Below, piece by piece: positions 10,174 through 20,199 of a stretch of 64,000 nucleotides of DNA. The notes beneath the pieces were generated by a model. It saw only the letters and a list, made by a program, of their open reading frames with translations. It searched no databases and was not told where the DNA came from. Origin of the DNA: Pseudomonas sp. Irchel 3H7. Lineage in GTDB: Bacteria; Pseudomonadota; Gammaproteobacteria; Pseudomonadales; Pseudomonadaceae. The position numbers and the translations under genes are program-made. The stretch's first letter is position 1. The number at the start of each line of letters is the position of its first letter. Where the stretch lies: positions 1 through 64,000 of the forward strand of contig NZ_FYEA01000015.1 in assembly GCF_900187605.1 (NCBI RefSeq), written 5' to 3'.

Positions 10174-11438
10174 ACCTGTTCAGATCGAATAGCCGCCCAA
10201 CGCTGGGTTCGGTCATTGGCCGAGGGCATTTGACGGTCGCACTGGTGGGCGTGGCGATGGCCAGTGTTTCGCTGACGTTGCTCGGCGTACTGGCGTTACG
10301 GGTTTATGCCGATCACAACCTGCATTTGATCGCCCGTTCGATCAGCTACACCGTGGAAGCCGCAGTAGTGTTCAACGACAAGACGGCCGCCAACGAATCG
10401 CTGGCGCTGATTGCTTCTGCCGAAGAGGTCGCTGATGCCCAGGTACTGGACAGCCAGGGACAACTGCTCGCGCATTGGCAACGCCCGGAAAACGGTTTGT
10501 TCTCTGAGCTGGAAATGCAGATCACCCGCGCCGTCCTGGAAAAACCCATCAGCCTGCCGATCGAGCATCAGGACCGTGAAATCGGTCGTGTACTGCTCAC
10601 CGGTCATGGCGGCAGCCTGATGCGTTTTCTGCTCAGCGGTCTGGCAGGAATCATCCTCTGTACCGCGATCAGCGCCTGGGTCGCGCTCTACTTGGCGCGG
10701 CTCCAGTTACGCGGAATCACCGGCCCCTTGCGCAGCTTGGCCGCCGTGGCCCACGCCGCACGCAGCGAACGAGCGCTGGACCGCCGTGTACCACCGGCGC
10801 AGATCGCTGAGCTGGACAACCTCGGCAATGACTTCAACGCCTTGCTCGACGAACTGGAGTCGTGGCAAACCCATCTGCAAAACGAAAACGAAACCCTCGC
10901 TCACCAGGCCAGTCACGACAGCCTGACCGGTCTGCCAAACCGAGCGTTTTTCGAAGGACGCTTGATCCGCGCGTTGCGCAATGCCAGCAAACACGATGAG
11001 CGCGTTGCCGTGTTGTTTCTCGACAGCGACCGCTTCAAAGGCATCAATGACAACTTCGGCCACGCCGCCGGTGATGCGGTGCTGGTGGCGGTGGCCAATC
11101 GCGTTCGTGCGCAGTTGCGCGAAGAAGATCTGGTGGCGCGGCTGGGTGGCGACGAGTTCGCCGTGCTGCTCACGCCGCTGCACAAGGTCGAAGATGCCGA
11201 GCGTATTGCCGACAAGATTCTCGCCAGCATGGACATGCCCATCGCGCTGCCGGGCGACACCAGTGTGGTGACCTCGCTCAGTATCGGCATTGCGGTTTTT
11301 CCCGATCATGGCGCTACGCCCGGGGCCTTGCTTGATGCTGCCGACGCGGCGATGTATCAAGCCAAGCGCCTGTCGCGCGGCGCCCAATTCACGGCCGGGG
11401 CGGAGCACCCGGTCGATTCCGTTCAAACCAGGAGCTGA
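10170..11438 (+). CDS. yfiN: Membrane diguanylate cyclase YfiN (TpbB-like)
   Basis: The enzyme makes cyclic-di-GMP from two GTP and drives attachment, exopolysaccharide and small-colony behaviour when freed from YfiR. The 422-residue protein has an N-terminal membrane segment (LTVALVGVAMASVSLTLLGV), a periplasmic region of about 110 residues, a second membrane segment (LSGLAGIILCTAISAWVALY), a HAMP linker and a C-terminal GGDEF domain (DSLTGLPNRAFFEGRL; RLGGDEFAVLL). The active-site GGDEF is intact. An inhibitory-site RxxD (REED) sits five residues before it, so product feedback is predicted. It is coupled to yfiR upstream and followed by yfiB after 5 bases. Confidence 0.93.
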   Translation: MNLFRSNSRPTLGSVIGRGHLTVALVGVAMASVSLTLLGVLALRVYADHNLHLIARSISYTVEAAVVFNDKTAANESLALIASAEEVADAQVLDSQGQLLAHWQRPENGLFSELEMQITRAVLEKPISLPIEHQDREIGRVLLTGHGGSLMRFLLSGLAGIILCTAISAWVALYLARLQLRGITGPLRSLAAVAHAARSERALDRRVPPAQIAELDNLGNDFNALLDELESWQTHLQNENETLAHQASHDSLTGLPNRAFFEGRLIRALRNASKHDERVAVLFLDSDRFKGINDNFGHAAGDAVLVAVANRVRAQLREEDLVARLGGDEFAVLLTPLHKVEDAERIADKILASMDMPIALPGDTSVVTSLSIGIAVFPDHGATPGALLDAADAAMYQAKRLSRGAQFTAGAEHPVDSVQTRS

Positions 11439-11443
11439 CTCTC

Positions 11444-11938
11444 GTGTTCACACTGTCGATTCGATCTTTTTACGCTGTGCTGTTGATCGCCGTTCTGGCC
11501 CTGACCGGTTGCCAGACAGCGCCGCAAAAAGGCCTGACCCCGGCGCAAGTCGCGGTCCTCAAGCAACAGGGCTTTGAGCTGACCGACGAGGGCTGGGAGT
11601 TTGGCCTGTCCGGCAAAGTGCTGTTTGGCAGCGACGTCGAAAGCCTGAATACGCAAAGCACCGAGATCGTCGAACGCATCGGCAAGGCATTGCTGGGTGT
11701 CGGCATCGAGCGCGTGCGCGTCGATGGTCATACCGACGCATCAGGCAAGGAAACCTACAACCAGCAACTGTCGCTGCGCCGTGCCAAGAGTGTCGCCAGC
11801 GTGCTGGGCACGGTCGGCATGAAACAAGAGAACATCCAGTTGCAGGGCTTGGGCAGCAAAGAGCCGGTAGCGTCCAATGATACGGCGGCCGGTCGCACGG
11901 AAAATCGCCGGGTCTCGATTGTGGTCAGCGCCGACTAG
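11444..11938 (+). CDS. yfiB: YfiB OmpA-like outer-membrane lipoprotein
   Basis: YfiB is an outer-membrane, peptidoglycan-binding lipoprotein that sequesters YfiR under envelope stress and so activates YfiN. The 164-residue product has a type II signal peptide ending in a lipobox (LALTGCQ) and a C-terminal OmpA domain with VRVDGHTDASGKETYNQQLS and GLGSKEPVASNDT followed by GRTENRRV. The start is GTG at 11444 with AGGAG 9 bases upstream; no ATG fits. Its 3' end overlaps the convergent LysR gene by 4 bases. It completes the YfiRNB operon. Confidence 0.91.
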   Translation: MFTLSIRSFYAVLLIAVLALTGCQTAPQKGLTPAQVAVLKQQGFELTDEGWEFGLSGKVLFGSDVESLNTQSTEIVERIGKALLGVGIERVRVDGHTDASGKETYNQQLSLRRAKSVASVLGTVGMKQENIQLQGLGSKEPVASNDTAAGRTENRRVSIVVSAD

Positions 11939-12882
11939 TCGGCGAACTGCATTTCGCGCGTCTTGCCCATCAACAGATCCTGATTTCGCTCAGTCACCTC
12001 ACGGATGTAGTCCCACAACAGGGTGATCCGTTTCAGCTTGCGCAGATCCTCCCGGCAGTACATCCAGAACTGCCGGGTGATGTCGATTTCCTCCGGCAGT
12101 ACCGGCAGCAGGCGCGGATCCTGAGCGGCGAGGAAGCACGGCAGAATCGCTAGAGAACGCCCTTGCTGCGCGGCGACAAACTGTGCGATCACGCTGGTGC
12201 TGCGCAAGTTGGCGCTGGCACCGGGCAGCACATTCGCCAGGTAGAGCAGCTCCGAGCTGAACGCCAGGTCATCCACATAACTGATGAATTGATGCTTGCC
12301 CAAGTCTGCCGGGCGGCGGATCGGTGGGTGTTGGTCCAGATAGTCCTGGGTTGCGTAGAGCTGCAAACGGTAGTCGCATAATTTGCAGCAGACGTACGGT
12401 CCATGCTCCGGGCGTTCCAGAGCAATGACGATATCGGCCTCGCGCTTGGACAGGCTGATGAAGTGCGGCAGCGGCAGGATGTCCACCGAGATCGCCGGGT
12501 AGGCGTCGACGAAATGGCTCAGCTGCGGGGTGATGAAAAAACTGCCGAAGCCTTCGGTGCAACCCATGCGCACATGCCCAGACAACGCTACACCGGAGCC
12601 TGACACCTGCTCGCAGGCCATGTGCAATGTGCTTTCGATCGACTCGGCATAACCGAGCAAACGCTGGCCTTCGGTGGTCAGGACGAAGCCGCTGGTTCGC
12701 GACTTCTCGAACAGCAAAGTGCCCAATGCCGCTTCCAGCGAACTGATCCGCCGCGACACGGTGGTGTAGTCGACAGCCAGCCGTTTGGCGGCGGTACTGG
12801 CCTTGCGGGTGCGGGCGACTTCGAGGAAAAACTTGAGGTCGTCCCAGTTCAGCGAGCCTAGCGAGGTGATGTTTTTTTGCAT
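11935..12882 (-). CDS. LysR-type transcriptional regulator, divergent from mmsAB
   Basis: A LysR-family DNA-binding regulator of about 315 residues. The N-terminal winged HTH reads LNWDDLKFFLEVARTRKAST then AAKRLAVDYTTVSRRISSLE, followed by the usual substrate-binding domain. The start at 12882 gives the typical LTTR N-terminus; a TTG at 12951 would add an atypical 23-residue extension. It is divergently transcribed from mmsA with a 149-base shared region, which suggests it controls mmsAB and itself, probably in response to a branched-chain catabolite (inference). In P. aeruginosa the mmsAB regulator is instead an AraC-type protein, MmsR. Confidence 0.85.
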   Translation of the reverse strand: MQKNITSLGSLNWDDLKFFLEVARTRKASTAAKRLAVDYTTVSRRISSLEAALGTLLFEKSRTSGFVLTTEGQRLLGYAESIESTLHMACEQVSGSGVALSGHVRMGCTEGFGSFFITPQLSHFVDAYPAISVDILPLPHFISLSKREADIVIALERPEHGPYVCCKLCDYRLQLYATQDYLDQHPPIRRPADLGKHQFISYVDDLAFSSELLYLANVLPGASANLRSTSVIAQFVAAQQGRSLAILPCFLAAQDPRLLPVLPEEIDITRQFWMYCREDLRKLKRITLLWDYIREVTERNQDLLMGKTREMQFAD

Positions 12883-12897
12883 GATGGACGGGCTTAT

Positions 12898-12926
12898 ATG
12901 TGCGTTCTTATTAGAAGTTTGCACAT
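12898..12926. promoter_or_regulatory. Candidate LysR operator between LysR gene and mmsA
   Basis: ATGTGC and GCACAT form a perfect 6-base inverted repeat with a 17-base AT-rich spacer, 16 bases before the LysR start codon and about 105 bases before mmsA. Position and symmetry suit an LTTR recognition/autoregulation site; no footprint is known to me. Confidence 0.35.
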
Positions 12927-13031
12927 CTATACTCCAAAAACAGTCCGACAACCAATTCGTGACACACGCCTCATCTCAAGGCGAACCTTTCGCCTTGGCT
13001 CCTACGATAAAAACAAGTTTCGGAGACCAGC

Positions 13032-14558
<1,527 letters not shown>

Positions 14559-14567
14559 GGAACGGCC

Positions 14568-15470
14568 ATGAAAATCGCATTTATCGGTCTGGGTAACATG
14601 GGCGCGCCGATGGCGCGCAACCTGATCAAGGCCGGCCATTCGCTGAGTCTGGTCGACCTGAACAAAACCGTGCTGGCGGAGCTGGAGCAACTGGGCGGGA
14701 CCATTCGCGCTTCGGCGCGTGAAGCGGCCGAGGATGCCGAACTGGTGATCACCATGCTGCCGGCCGCGGTGCATGTGCGCAGTGTCTGGCTCGGTGAGGA
14801 CGGTGTGCTGGCTGGTATTCGCCAAGGTGTGCCGGCAGTGGATTGCAGCACCATTGATCCGCAGACGGCCCGCGATGTGGCAGCGGCTGCGGCGAAACAA
14901 GGCGTGGCCATGGCCGATGCGCCGGTGTCCGGTGGCACTGGCGGTGCAACGGCGGGGACGCTGACCTTCATGGTCGGCGCCACTCCGGAACTGTTCGCCA
15001 CCCTGCAACCGGTGCTGGCGCAAATGGGCCGCAACATTGTGCATTGCGGTGAAGTCGGCACCGGGCAGATCGCCAAGATCTGCAACAACCTGCTGCTGGC
15101 GATTTCGATGGTCGGCGTCAGCGAGGCGATGGCGCTGGGCGATGCACTGGGCATCGACACGACTGTGCTGGCCGGGATTATCAACAGTTCGACCGGGCGC
15201 TGCTGGAGTTCGGAAATGTACAACCCGTGGCCGGGCATCGTCGAAACAGCGCCGGCTTCGCGCGGTTATACCGGTGGATTTGGTGCGGAACTGATGCTCA
15301 AGGATTTGGGGCTGGCGACCGAAGCGGCGCGTCAGGCGCACCAACCGGTGGTGCTCGGCGCGGTGGCGCAGCAGTTGTATCAGGCGATGAGTCAGCGTGG
15401 GGATGGCGGCAAAGATTTCTCGGCGATCATCAACAGCTATCGCAAGCCTGCAATAGAAGGACAGCGCTGA
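14568..15470 (+). CDS. mmsB: 3-hydroxyisobutyrate dehydrogenase
   Basis: MmsB oxidises 3-hydroxyisobutyrate to methylmalonate semialdehyde, the substrate of MmsA, with NAD+. The 300-residue product shows the beta-hydroxyacid dehydrogenase signature: FIGLGNMGAPMARNLIKAGH (dinucleotide-binding Rossmann start), DAPVSGGTGGATAGTL (substrate loop) and GQIAKICNNLL carrying the catalytic lysine. A GAGGA site precedes the ATG. It forms an operon with mmsA and is followed by a REP pair and a terminator. Confidence 0.95.
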   Translation: MKIAFIGLGNMGAPMARNLIKAGHSLSLVDLNKTVLAELEQLGGTIRASAREAAEDAELVITMLPAAVHVRSVWLGEDGVLAGIRQGVPAVDCSTIDPQTARDVAAAAAKQGVAMADAPVSGGTGGATAGTLTFMVGATPELFATLQPVLAQMGRNIVHCGEVGTGQIAKICNNLLLAISMVGVSEAMALGDALGIDTTVLAGIINSSTGRCWSSEMYNPWPGIVETAPASRGYTGGFGAELMLKDLGLATEAARQAHQPVVLGAVAQQLYQAMSQRGDGGKDFSAIINSYRKPAIEGQR

Positions 15471-15479
15471 ACAAACTGT

Positions 15480-15570
15480 GAGAGCGAGCCTGCTCGCGAT
15501 GACGGCGGTGGCTTCAACGAGGAAGTGACTGAACGTGCGCTTTCGCGAGCAGACTCGCTCCCACAGGGGA
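15480..15570. repeat. REP/REPIN palindrome pair
   Basis: Two oppositely oriented REP-like units: GAGCGAGCCTGCTCGCGATG at the left and CGCGAGCAGACTCGCTCCCA at the right, about 35 bases apart. It lies between mmsB and its terminator and belongs to the same family as the other GCTCGCGA-type elements in this window. Confidence 0.8.
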
Positions 15571-15593
15571 GTTGCGTGTATCAGACATTGTTT

Positions 15594-15630
15594 GCCGGGA
15601 AATCACGTCGGGTGATCTCCCGGCTTTTTT
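15594..15630 (+). terminator. mmsAB terminator
   Basis: GCCGGGAAATCAC pairs with GTGATCTCCCGGC (one G-U) and is followed by six T. It ends the mmsAB transcript four bases before the convergent cupin gene. Confidence 0.88.
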
Positions 15631-15633
15631 GCA

Positions 15634-15984
15634 TCAGGCAAACACGAAATATTTGCGCACAGTCTCAACCACTTCCCACGTACCTTTCATGCCCGGTTCA
15701 ACCACAAAAATATCGCCGGCACGCAAATGGATCGGCGCCATGCCGTCCGGGGTGATCACGCAGTAGCCTTCCTGGAAATGGCAGTACTCCCACTTCACAT
15801 AATCAACGCGCCACTTGCCTGGTGTGCAGATCCACGTGCCCATGATCTTGCTGCCGTCTTCGCTGGTGTAGGCGTTGAGGTTAACGGTGTGCGGGTCGCC
15901 TTCGAGTTTTTCCCATTTGCAGGCATCGAGTACCGGCAGCGGATGGGTGTCGCGCAGAACAGTGATAGGGGCAGTCGCGGTCAT
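15634..15984 (-). CDS. Cupin domain protein (DUF861/EutQ-like)
   Basis: A 116-residue single-domain cupin. The pattern YCHFQEGYCVITPDG then LRAGDIFVVEPGMKGTWEVV matches the cupin_3 (DUF861) fold, a small beta-barrel often found as a sugar or metal binding unit. I chose the ATG at 15984 (MTATAPITV); an upstream start at 16023 would add 13 unlikely residues. The substrate cannot be read from the sequence. It is a single gene converging on mmsAB. Confidence 0.8.
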   Translation of the reverse strand: MTATAPITVLRDTHPLPVLDACKWEKLEGDPHTVNLNAYTSEDGSKIMGTWICTPGKWRVDYVKWEYCHFQEGYCVITPDGMAPIHLRAGDIFVVEPGMKGTWEVVETVRKYFVFA

Positions 15985-16091
15985 GAGGACTCCGGGCAGT
16001 GGGCTTGAGAAATGAACTCGCACCCTATAGCGCCCGGTCAGTGCTCAGTTGTCTGGGGTCGACATCGAACTGCTCAGAAACGCGCGCAGGC

Positions 16092-16463
16092 TCAGAGTTT
16101 TTCCAGCGGGCATTCGGCTCGGGCCTGTTCGAGGCTGGATTCGAATACCTCCAGTTGCGCGAATTGCCGGGTGAGTTCGGCCAGGGTGTTGCTGATTTCG
16201 CGTTTCTTCGCTTCGATAGCCTGCTGCGCACGTGCCCAAGGCATTGCCTCACCCTGATGGTCGGCGAAAATCACCTGCAATTCCTTGAGACGAAAACCCA
16301 TGTCTTTGGCGCATTTGATGAACACCAGCAACTCGACGGTCTGCTGATCGTAGAGGCGGTAATTGCCCTGCCGCCGGGGCTTGGGCAGCAGGCCGATCGA
16401 TTCGTAATGCCGGATGCTTTTAATGGTGGTGCCGGAGCGTTGCGCGGCTTGGCCGATGTACAT
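16092..16463 (-). CDS. MerR-family transcriptional regulator
   Basis: A 123-residue MerR-type activator. It has a complete N-terminal winged HTH (MYIGQAAQRSGTTIKSIRHY, ESIGLLPKPRRQGNYRLY), an intact dimerisation coiled coil (EAKKREISNTLAELTRQF) and a short C-terminal tail. The lone Cys in that tail is not enough to call a metal sensor. It lies 47 bases downstream of the quinone-reductase gene on the same strand and probably regulates it; redox or drug sensing is inferred only. Confidence 0.85.
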   Translation of the reverse strand: MYIGQAAQRSGTTIKSIRHYESIGLLPKPRRQGNYRLYDQQTVELLVFIKCAKDMGFRLKELQVIFADHQGEAMPWARAQQAIEAKKREISNTLAELTRQFAQLEVFESSLEQARAECPLEKL

Positions 16464-16510
16464 AAAAGTCCTTTTTCAGTGGGAAACAGCGCGCAGCATT
16501 ATCAGCAGAG

Positions 16511-17086
16511 TCAGTGAGCGGCGATAGCCTGTGCCTGCCGTAGCCAAGTTTTTCGCTGGTGGTCACTTGAGCCAAGAACCGGGCCAAACGTCAGGGTGCG
16601 CAACGGTTTGATCCCGCAGAATTCCAGCGTGGTCTTGCGTACCTGATGCAGACCGGGCATGCGATAAAACCAGCGGTAGTACCAGGGCGGCGTGTCCATG
16701 GTCACCAGTAAATGCGCGGTGCGCCCCTTCAGCAGCTTATCGGGGAAGGCTTTGCCTTTACGGTATTTGAAGGCGAAACCGGGCAGGAATACTCGGTCAA
16801 AAAAGCCTTTGAGCAACGCCGGAATGCCACCCCACCAGATCGGGTAAACCAGCGTCAGGTGTTCGGCCCAAAGGATGTCGGACTGCGCCACGCTCAAGGC
16901 CTCTTCCAGCGCCTGGATCTGTCGATAACCTTCGCGCAGCACCGGGTCAAAATCCAGTTCGCCGAGGCGTAACTGACGAACTTCGTGGCCGGCGTCGATC
17001 GCTGACTGGACGTAACGCTCGGCCAGTGCGGCGCAGAAACTGGCGCCGGATGGATGGCCGAGAATCAGCAGAATGCGTTTGCCCAT
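16511..17086 (-). CDS. NAD(P)H quinone oxidoreductase (flavodoxin_2 family)
   Basis: A 191-residue FMN/FAD flavodoxin-fold reductase of the KefF/MdaB/NQO type. RILLILGHPSGASFCAALAE is the phosphate-binding start, LTLVYPIWWGGIPALLKGFF the typical W-W-G loop, and FDRVFLPGFAF the flavin-side segment. It probably makes two-electron reductions of quinones or similar electrophiles in the cytoplasm. It is flanked on the same strand by a LysR gene 45 bases upstream and a MerR gene downstream, which suggests a regulated detoxification operon. Confidence 0.87.
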   Translation of the reverse strand: MGKRILLILGHPSGASFCAALAERYVQSAIDAGHEVRQLRLGELDFDPVLREGYRQIQALEEALSVAQSDILWAEHLTLVYPIWWGGIPALLKGFFDRVFLPGFAFKYRKGKAFPDKLLKGRTAHLLVTMDTPPWYYRWFYRMPGLHQVRKTTLEFCGIKPLRTLTFGPVLGSSDHQRKTWLRQAQAIAAH

Positions 17087-17131
17087 CGTCGTTGTCCGTG
17101 CTGAAGAAAAGCCTAGGATGAAGTCTGCCCC

Positions 17132-18013
17132 TTAGGGGAGAGTCAAGGCGTGCAGCAGGGCTTTGGCGTAACCGGGCAGGGCGGTGAAATCCTTGGCGCA
17201 CAGCATCAACGTGCGGCGCGCCCAGGGTTCGTTCAATGTCACGCTGTTGAATGAGCGCTGCCCCGCGCGTTCGACGGCGGCCAGCGGCACGATGGCCAGC
17301 CCGGCGCCACGGCCGACCATGCGCATTACGCCATCGAAACCGTCGGCACGGATACGCACCTGCATTCGCGCGCCGCTGTGCAGGGCTTGTTCCTCCAGGT
17401 AAATCGCCAGAGCGCTGTCGGCGCTGAGTCCTACGAAGTCATGGTGCAAAGCGTCGCTGAAACTGACCTCAGTGGCGTCAGACAATGGGTGGTCGAGAGG
17501 CAGAATCAGCACCAGCGGATCGTCGCGAAATGGCTGGGTATGCAGGTCGCTGGTGTCCACTGCGTCGGACACAATCCCTAAATCCGCCGCACCCTGACGC
17601 AAGGCGTGGGTGATGCGCGCGCTGGGCAGTTCCTGCAAGTCGATGTCGAGATTGGGATGATCGCGCAGGAAGTCCGCGAGTACTTCCGGCAGGTATTCGG
17701 TGATCGCCGTGGTGTTGCATAGCAAGCGCACCTGACCTTTGACACCTTGGGCATAGTCGGCCAGATCCTGCTGCAGGCGTTCGGCTTGTTGCAGAAGGAT
17801 GCGCGCGTGTTGGGCCAGCGCCTTTCCGGCCGGCGTCGGTGTGACGCCGCGTCGGCCGCGTTCGAGGAAATCGGTGCCGAGTGAGGCTTCCATGGCGCGG
17901 ATTCTGGCGCTGGCGGCTGCCAGCGAGAGATGGCTGCGGGCGGCGCCGGCGGTGATGTTGCCGGTGTCGAGGATGTGCAGGTAGAGGCGCAGGTCGGTGA
18001 GGTCGAAGTGCAT
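17132..18013 (-). CDS. LysR-type transcriptional regulator
   Basis: A 293-residue LTTR. Its N-terminal HTH is LTDLRLYLHILDTGNITAGA then AARSHLSLAAASARIRAMEA, and a full periplasmic-binding-like effector domain follows (VRLLCNTTAITEYLPEVLAD). It is the first gene of a same-strand group with the quinone reductase and MerR gene. It is divergent from the TSUP permease, so either side could be its target. Confidence 0.87.
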   Translation of the reverse strand: MHFDLTDLRLYLHILDTGNITAGAARSHLSLAAASARIRAMEASLGTDFLERGRRGVTPTPAGKALAQHARILLQQAERLQQDLADYAQGVKGQVRLLCNTTAITEYLPEVLADFLRDHPNLDIDLQELPSARITHALRQGAADLGIVSDAVDTSDLHTQPFRDDPLVLILPLDHPLSDATEVSFSDALHHDFVGLSADSALAIYLEEQALHSGARMQVRIRADGFDGVMRMVGRGAGLAIVPLAAVERAGQRSFNSVTLNEPWARRTLMLCAKDFTALPGYAKALLHALTLP

Positions 18014-18054
18014 GATTGGCAGCCTCTGGTTTTTGTGGTGTCTGGGCTGGCCCC

Positions 18055-18150
18055 ATCGCTGACAAGCCAGCTCCCACAGGTTTCAGTGTTGATCTCAAAA
18101 TGTGTGAACAACAAAAAAAACTGTGGGAGCTGGCTTGCCAGCGATGAGGC
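18055..18150. repeat. REPIN (TGTGGGAGCTGGCTTGCCAGCGA type)
   Basis: Two inverted copies of a REP unit: GACAAGCCAGCTCCCACAG (around 18061) and CTGTGGGAGCTGGCTTGCCA (from 18121), separated by about 40 bases with a poly-A run. Same type as the pairs near 22.1 and 30.2 kb. Confidence 0.85.
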
Positions 18151-18247
18151 CAACAGCTTCAAAAAAATATCAGCCTCTTGTCAGGAGAGAGGCAGCCTCA
18201 GTATATGGCAGATTTTCAGCCAACCCTGACTGGCGCAGAGTAGCGCC

Positions 18248-19012
18248 ATGCACACACTCACAGATTTCTACCAACACCTCGGCCTGGCCCTGTCTATGCT
18301 GGTCATCATGACCTTCATCCTCGCCGGCCTGATCAAAGGCGTGATCGGCCTCGGCCTGCCGACCGTTGCCATGGGGCTGCTCGGTCTGGCTATGGCGCCG
18401 TCGCAGGCAGCCGCGTTGCTGATCATCCCGGCCACCCTGACCAATGTCTGGCAACTGGCATTCGGCGGTCATCTGAAAGGATTGATCAAACGCCTGTGGC
18501 CGATGCTGCTGATGATCTTCTTCGGCACCGCAATCGGCACGTTATCGATCGGCATGGCGGGCGGGCATTGGCTGGTGCGCGGGTTGGGCGCGGCGCTGTT
18601 GCTCTATGCGTTGAGTGGCTTGTTTCTGCCAACACTGCGCATCCAGCCGCGTCATGAAACCTGGCTCGGCCCGGCGTGCGGTTTGATCACCGGCGTCATC
18701 ACCTCGGCCACCGGCGTCTTCGTGATTCCGGCGGTGCCATACCTGCAAGCGCTTGGCTTGAATCGCGATCAACTGGTGCAGGCGCTGGGCCTGTCATTCA
18801 CCGTTTCAACGTTGGCATTGGCCGCTGGATTGCTCTGGCGTGGCGCGCTCGGTGGCGGCGAACTAAGCGCTTCGCTGCTGGCGCTGATCCCGGCCATTCT
18901 CGGCATGTTGCTTGGTCAATGGCTGCGCGAACGCATCAGCGCCGTGCTGTTCAAGCGGGTGTTCTTTATCGGTCTGGGCGCGCTCGGCGCCCATTTGTTG
19001 ATCAGCGGTTAG
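18248..19012 (+). CDS. TSUP-family (TauE/SafE) membrane permease
   Basis: A 254-residue inner-membrane protein with about eight hydrophobic segments and the duplicated TauE/SafE pattern: AGLIKGVIGLGLPTVAMGLL near the N-terminus and GLITGVITSATGVFVIPAVP in the middle. Family members export sulfite, sulfoacetate or other small organic anions; the substrate here is unknown. Its last 11 bases overlap the convergent monooxygenase gene. Confidence 0.88.
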   Translation: MHTLTDFYQHLGLALSMLVIMTFILAGLIKGVIGLGLPTVAMGLLGLAMAPSQAAALLIIPATLTNVWQLAFGGHLKGLIKRLWPMLLMIFFGTAIGTLSIGMAGGHWLVRGLGAALLLYALSGLFLPTLRIQPRHETWLGPACGLITGVITSATGVFVIPAVPYLQALGLNRDQLVQALGLSFTVSTLALAAGLLWRGALGGGELSASLLALIPAILGMLLGQWLRERISAVLFKRVFFIGLGALGAHLLISG

Positions 19013-19316
19013 CCGAGGCTTCGCTGAGCATCTCGATCTGGCGGATATCAAAATCACGCTCCAGATAATCCATGCGCCGTTCAAAAAACGCCTTCATGTG
19101 CGGCAGATTCGAATGCACATCCAGATGCGCTTGCGACGCCCAGATCTCGTAGAAGATAAACAGCGACGGATCTTCCTTGTCGCGCAGCATGTGGTACTCG
19201 ATGCAGCCCGGCTCGGCGCGACTTGGCTCAACGTAGGCGCGAAACAGCGCCTCGAAGGCCTCGGCTTTTTCCGGGCGGGTCTTGGCGTGCAGGATAAAAC
19301 CCTGGCGTTCACTCAT
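19002..19316 (-). CDS. Antibiotic biosynthesis monooxygenase (ABM)-domain protein
   Basis: A 104-residue dimeric ferredoxin-like ABM-fold protein: EPGCIEYHMLRDKEDPSLFI and FYEIWASQAHLDVHSNLPHM are the typical E-x-G-x-x-x-Y and W-x-x-x-x-x-x-x-H signatures. Related proteins (YgiN, LsrG) oxidise or isomerise quinols and small carbonyls without a cofactor. The nearby mdaB-like quinone reductase fits a quinone redox-cycling role, as with E. coli MdaB and YgiN (inference). Confidence 0.85.
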   Translation of the reverse strand: MSERQGFILHAKTRPEKAEAFEALFRAYVEPSRAEPGCIEYHMLRDKEDPSLFIFYEIWASQAHLDVHSNLPHMKAFFERRMDYLERDFDIRQIEMLSEASANR

Positions 19317-19500
19317 CGCGGCAACTCCTCAAATTCTGATGGCCGCAAATGCTATGGCAACAATCGGCATTCGATTCGTGCTTTTTAATCAAATGTATTT
19401 TGCGCAAAACCGGCTTATTCCGCGCGAGGCGGATCGTTAATCTGCCGCCATTCCCATTTCTCTTCTCCACCCAGCCCAATGGCTGCGCCGAGGCTTTCTC

Positions 19501-20091
19501 ATGAAAAAAGTGCTGTTGCTCAATGGCGGTAAAAAATTCGCTCACTCCGACGGTCGCTACAACACCACCCTGCACGAGGCTGCACTGAGCGTGCTGGATC
19601 GCGGCGGTGTCGACGTCAAAACCACCTTCATCGACGAGGGCTACGACGCTGCCGAAGAGGTGGCGAAATTTCTCTGGGCCGACGTGATCATTTATCAGAT
19701 GCCAGGCTGGTGGATGGGCGCACCCTGGACGGTGAAAAAGTACCTCGACGAAGTCTTCACCGAAGGCCACGGCAGCCTCTACGCCAGCGATGGCCGCACC
19801 CGTTCCGACGCGTCGCAGAAGTACGGCAGTGGCGGTCTGATTCAGGGCAAGCAATACATGCTGTCGCTGACCTGGAACGCACCGCAGCAAGCCTTCGATG
19901 ACCCGACTGATTTCTTTGAAGCCAAAGGCGTGGATGCGGTGTACTTCCCGTTTCACAAGGCCAATGAGTTTCTGGGCATGACCGGTTTGCCGACGTTCCT
20001 CTGTGTCGACGTGATGAAACGCCCGAACATCGAGGCTGATGTGGCGCGCTATGAACAGCATCTGACCGAGGTGTTTGGTCTCAAGGCCTGA
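19501..20091 (+). CDS. mdaB: NAD(P)H-quinone reductase MdaB-like
   Basis: A 196-residue FAD flavodoxin-fold reductase. The start KKVLLLNGGKKFAHSDGRYN and the segments IIYQMPGWWMGAPWTVKKYL and GLIQGKQYMLSLTWNAP are characteristic of MdaB (modulator of drug activity B), a two-electron quinone reductase. It is full length and intact. The following LysR gene lies on the same strand; the convergently placed ABM gene is a plausible functional partner. Confidence 0.9.
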   Translation: MKKVLLLNGGKKFAHSDGRYNTTLHEAALSVLDRGGVDVKTTFIDEGYDAAEEVAKFLWADVIIYQMPGWWMGAPWTVKKYLDEVFTEGHGSLYASDGRTRSDASQKYGSGGLIQGKQYMLSLTWNAPQQAFDDPTDFFEAKGVDAVYFPFHKANEFLGMTGLPTFLCVDVMKRPNIEADVARYEQHLTEVFGLKA

Positions 20092-20120
20092 ATGGTTTCG
20101 GGCTACTATCGGTGGTAACA

Positions 20121-20155
20121 GCAAAAGATCGCAGCCTGCGGCAGCTCCTACAGCG
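20121..20155. repeat. Single REP element (AAAGATCGCAGCC type)
   Basis: GCAAAAGATCGCAGCCTGCG continuing into GCAGCTCCTACAG is one arm of the element that occurs as an inverted pair at 28421-28500. It lies between mdaB and the LysR gene. Confidence 0.7.
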
Positions 20156-20199
20156 CGTTGCAGTCATCTGCGATCTTGGCGATTTCAAAGAGGACACCC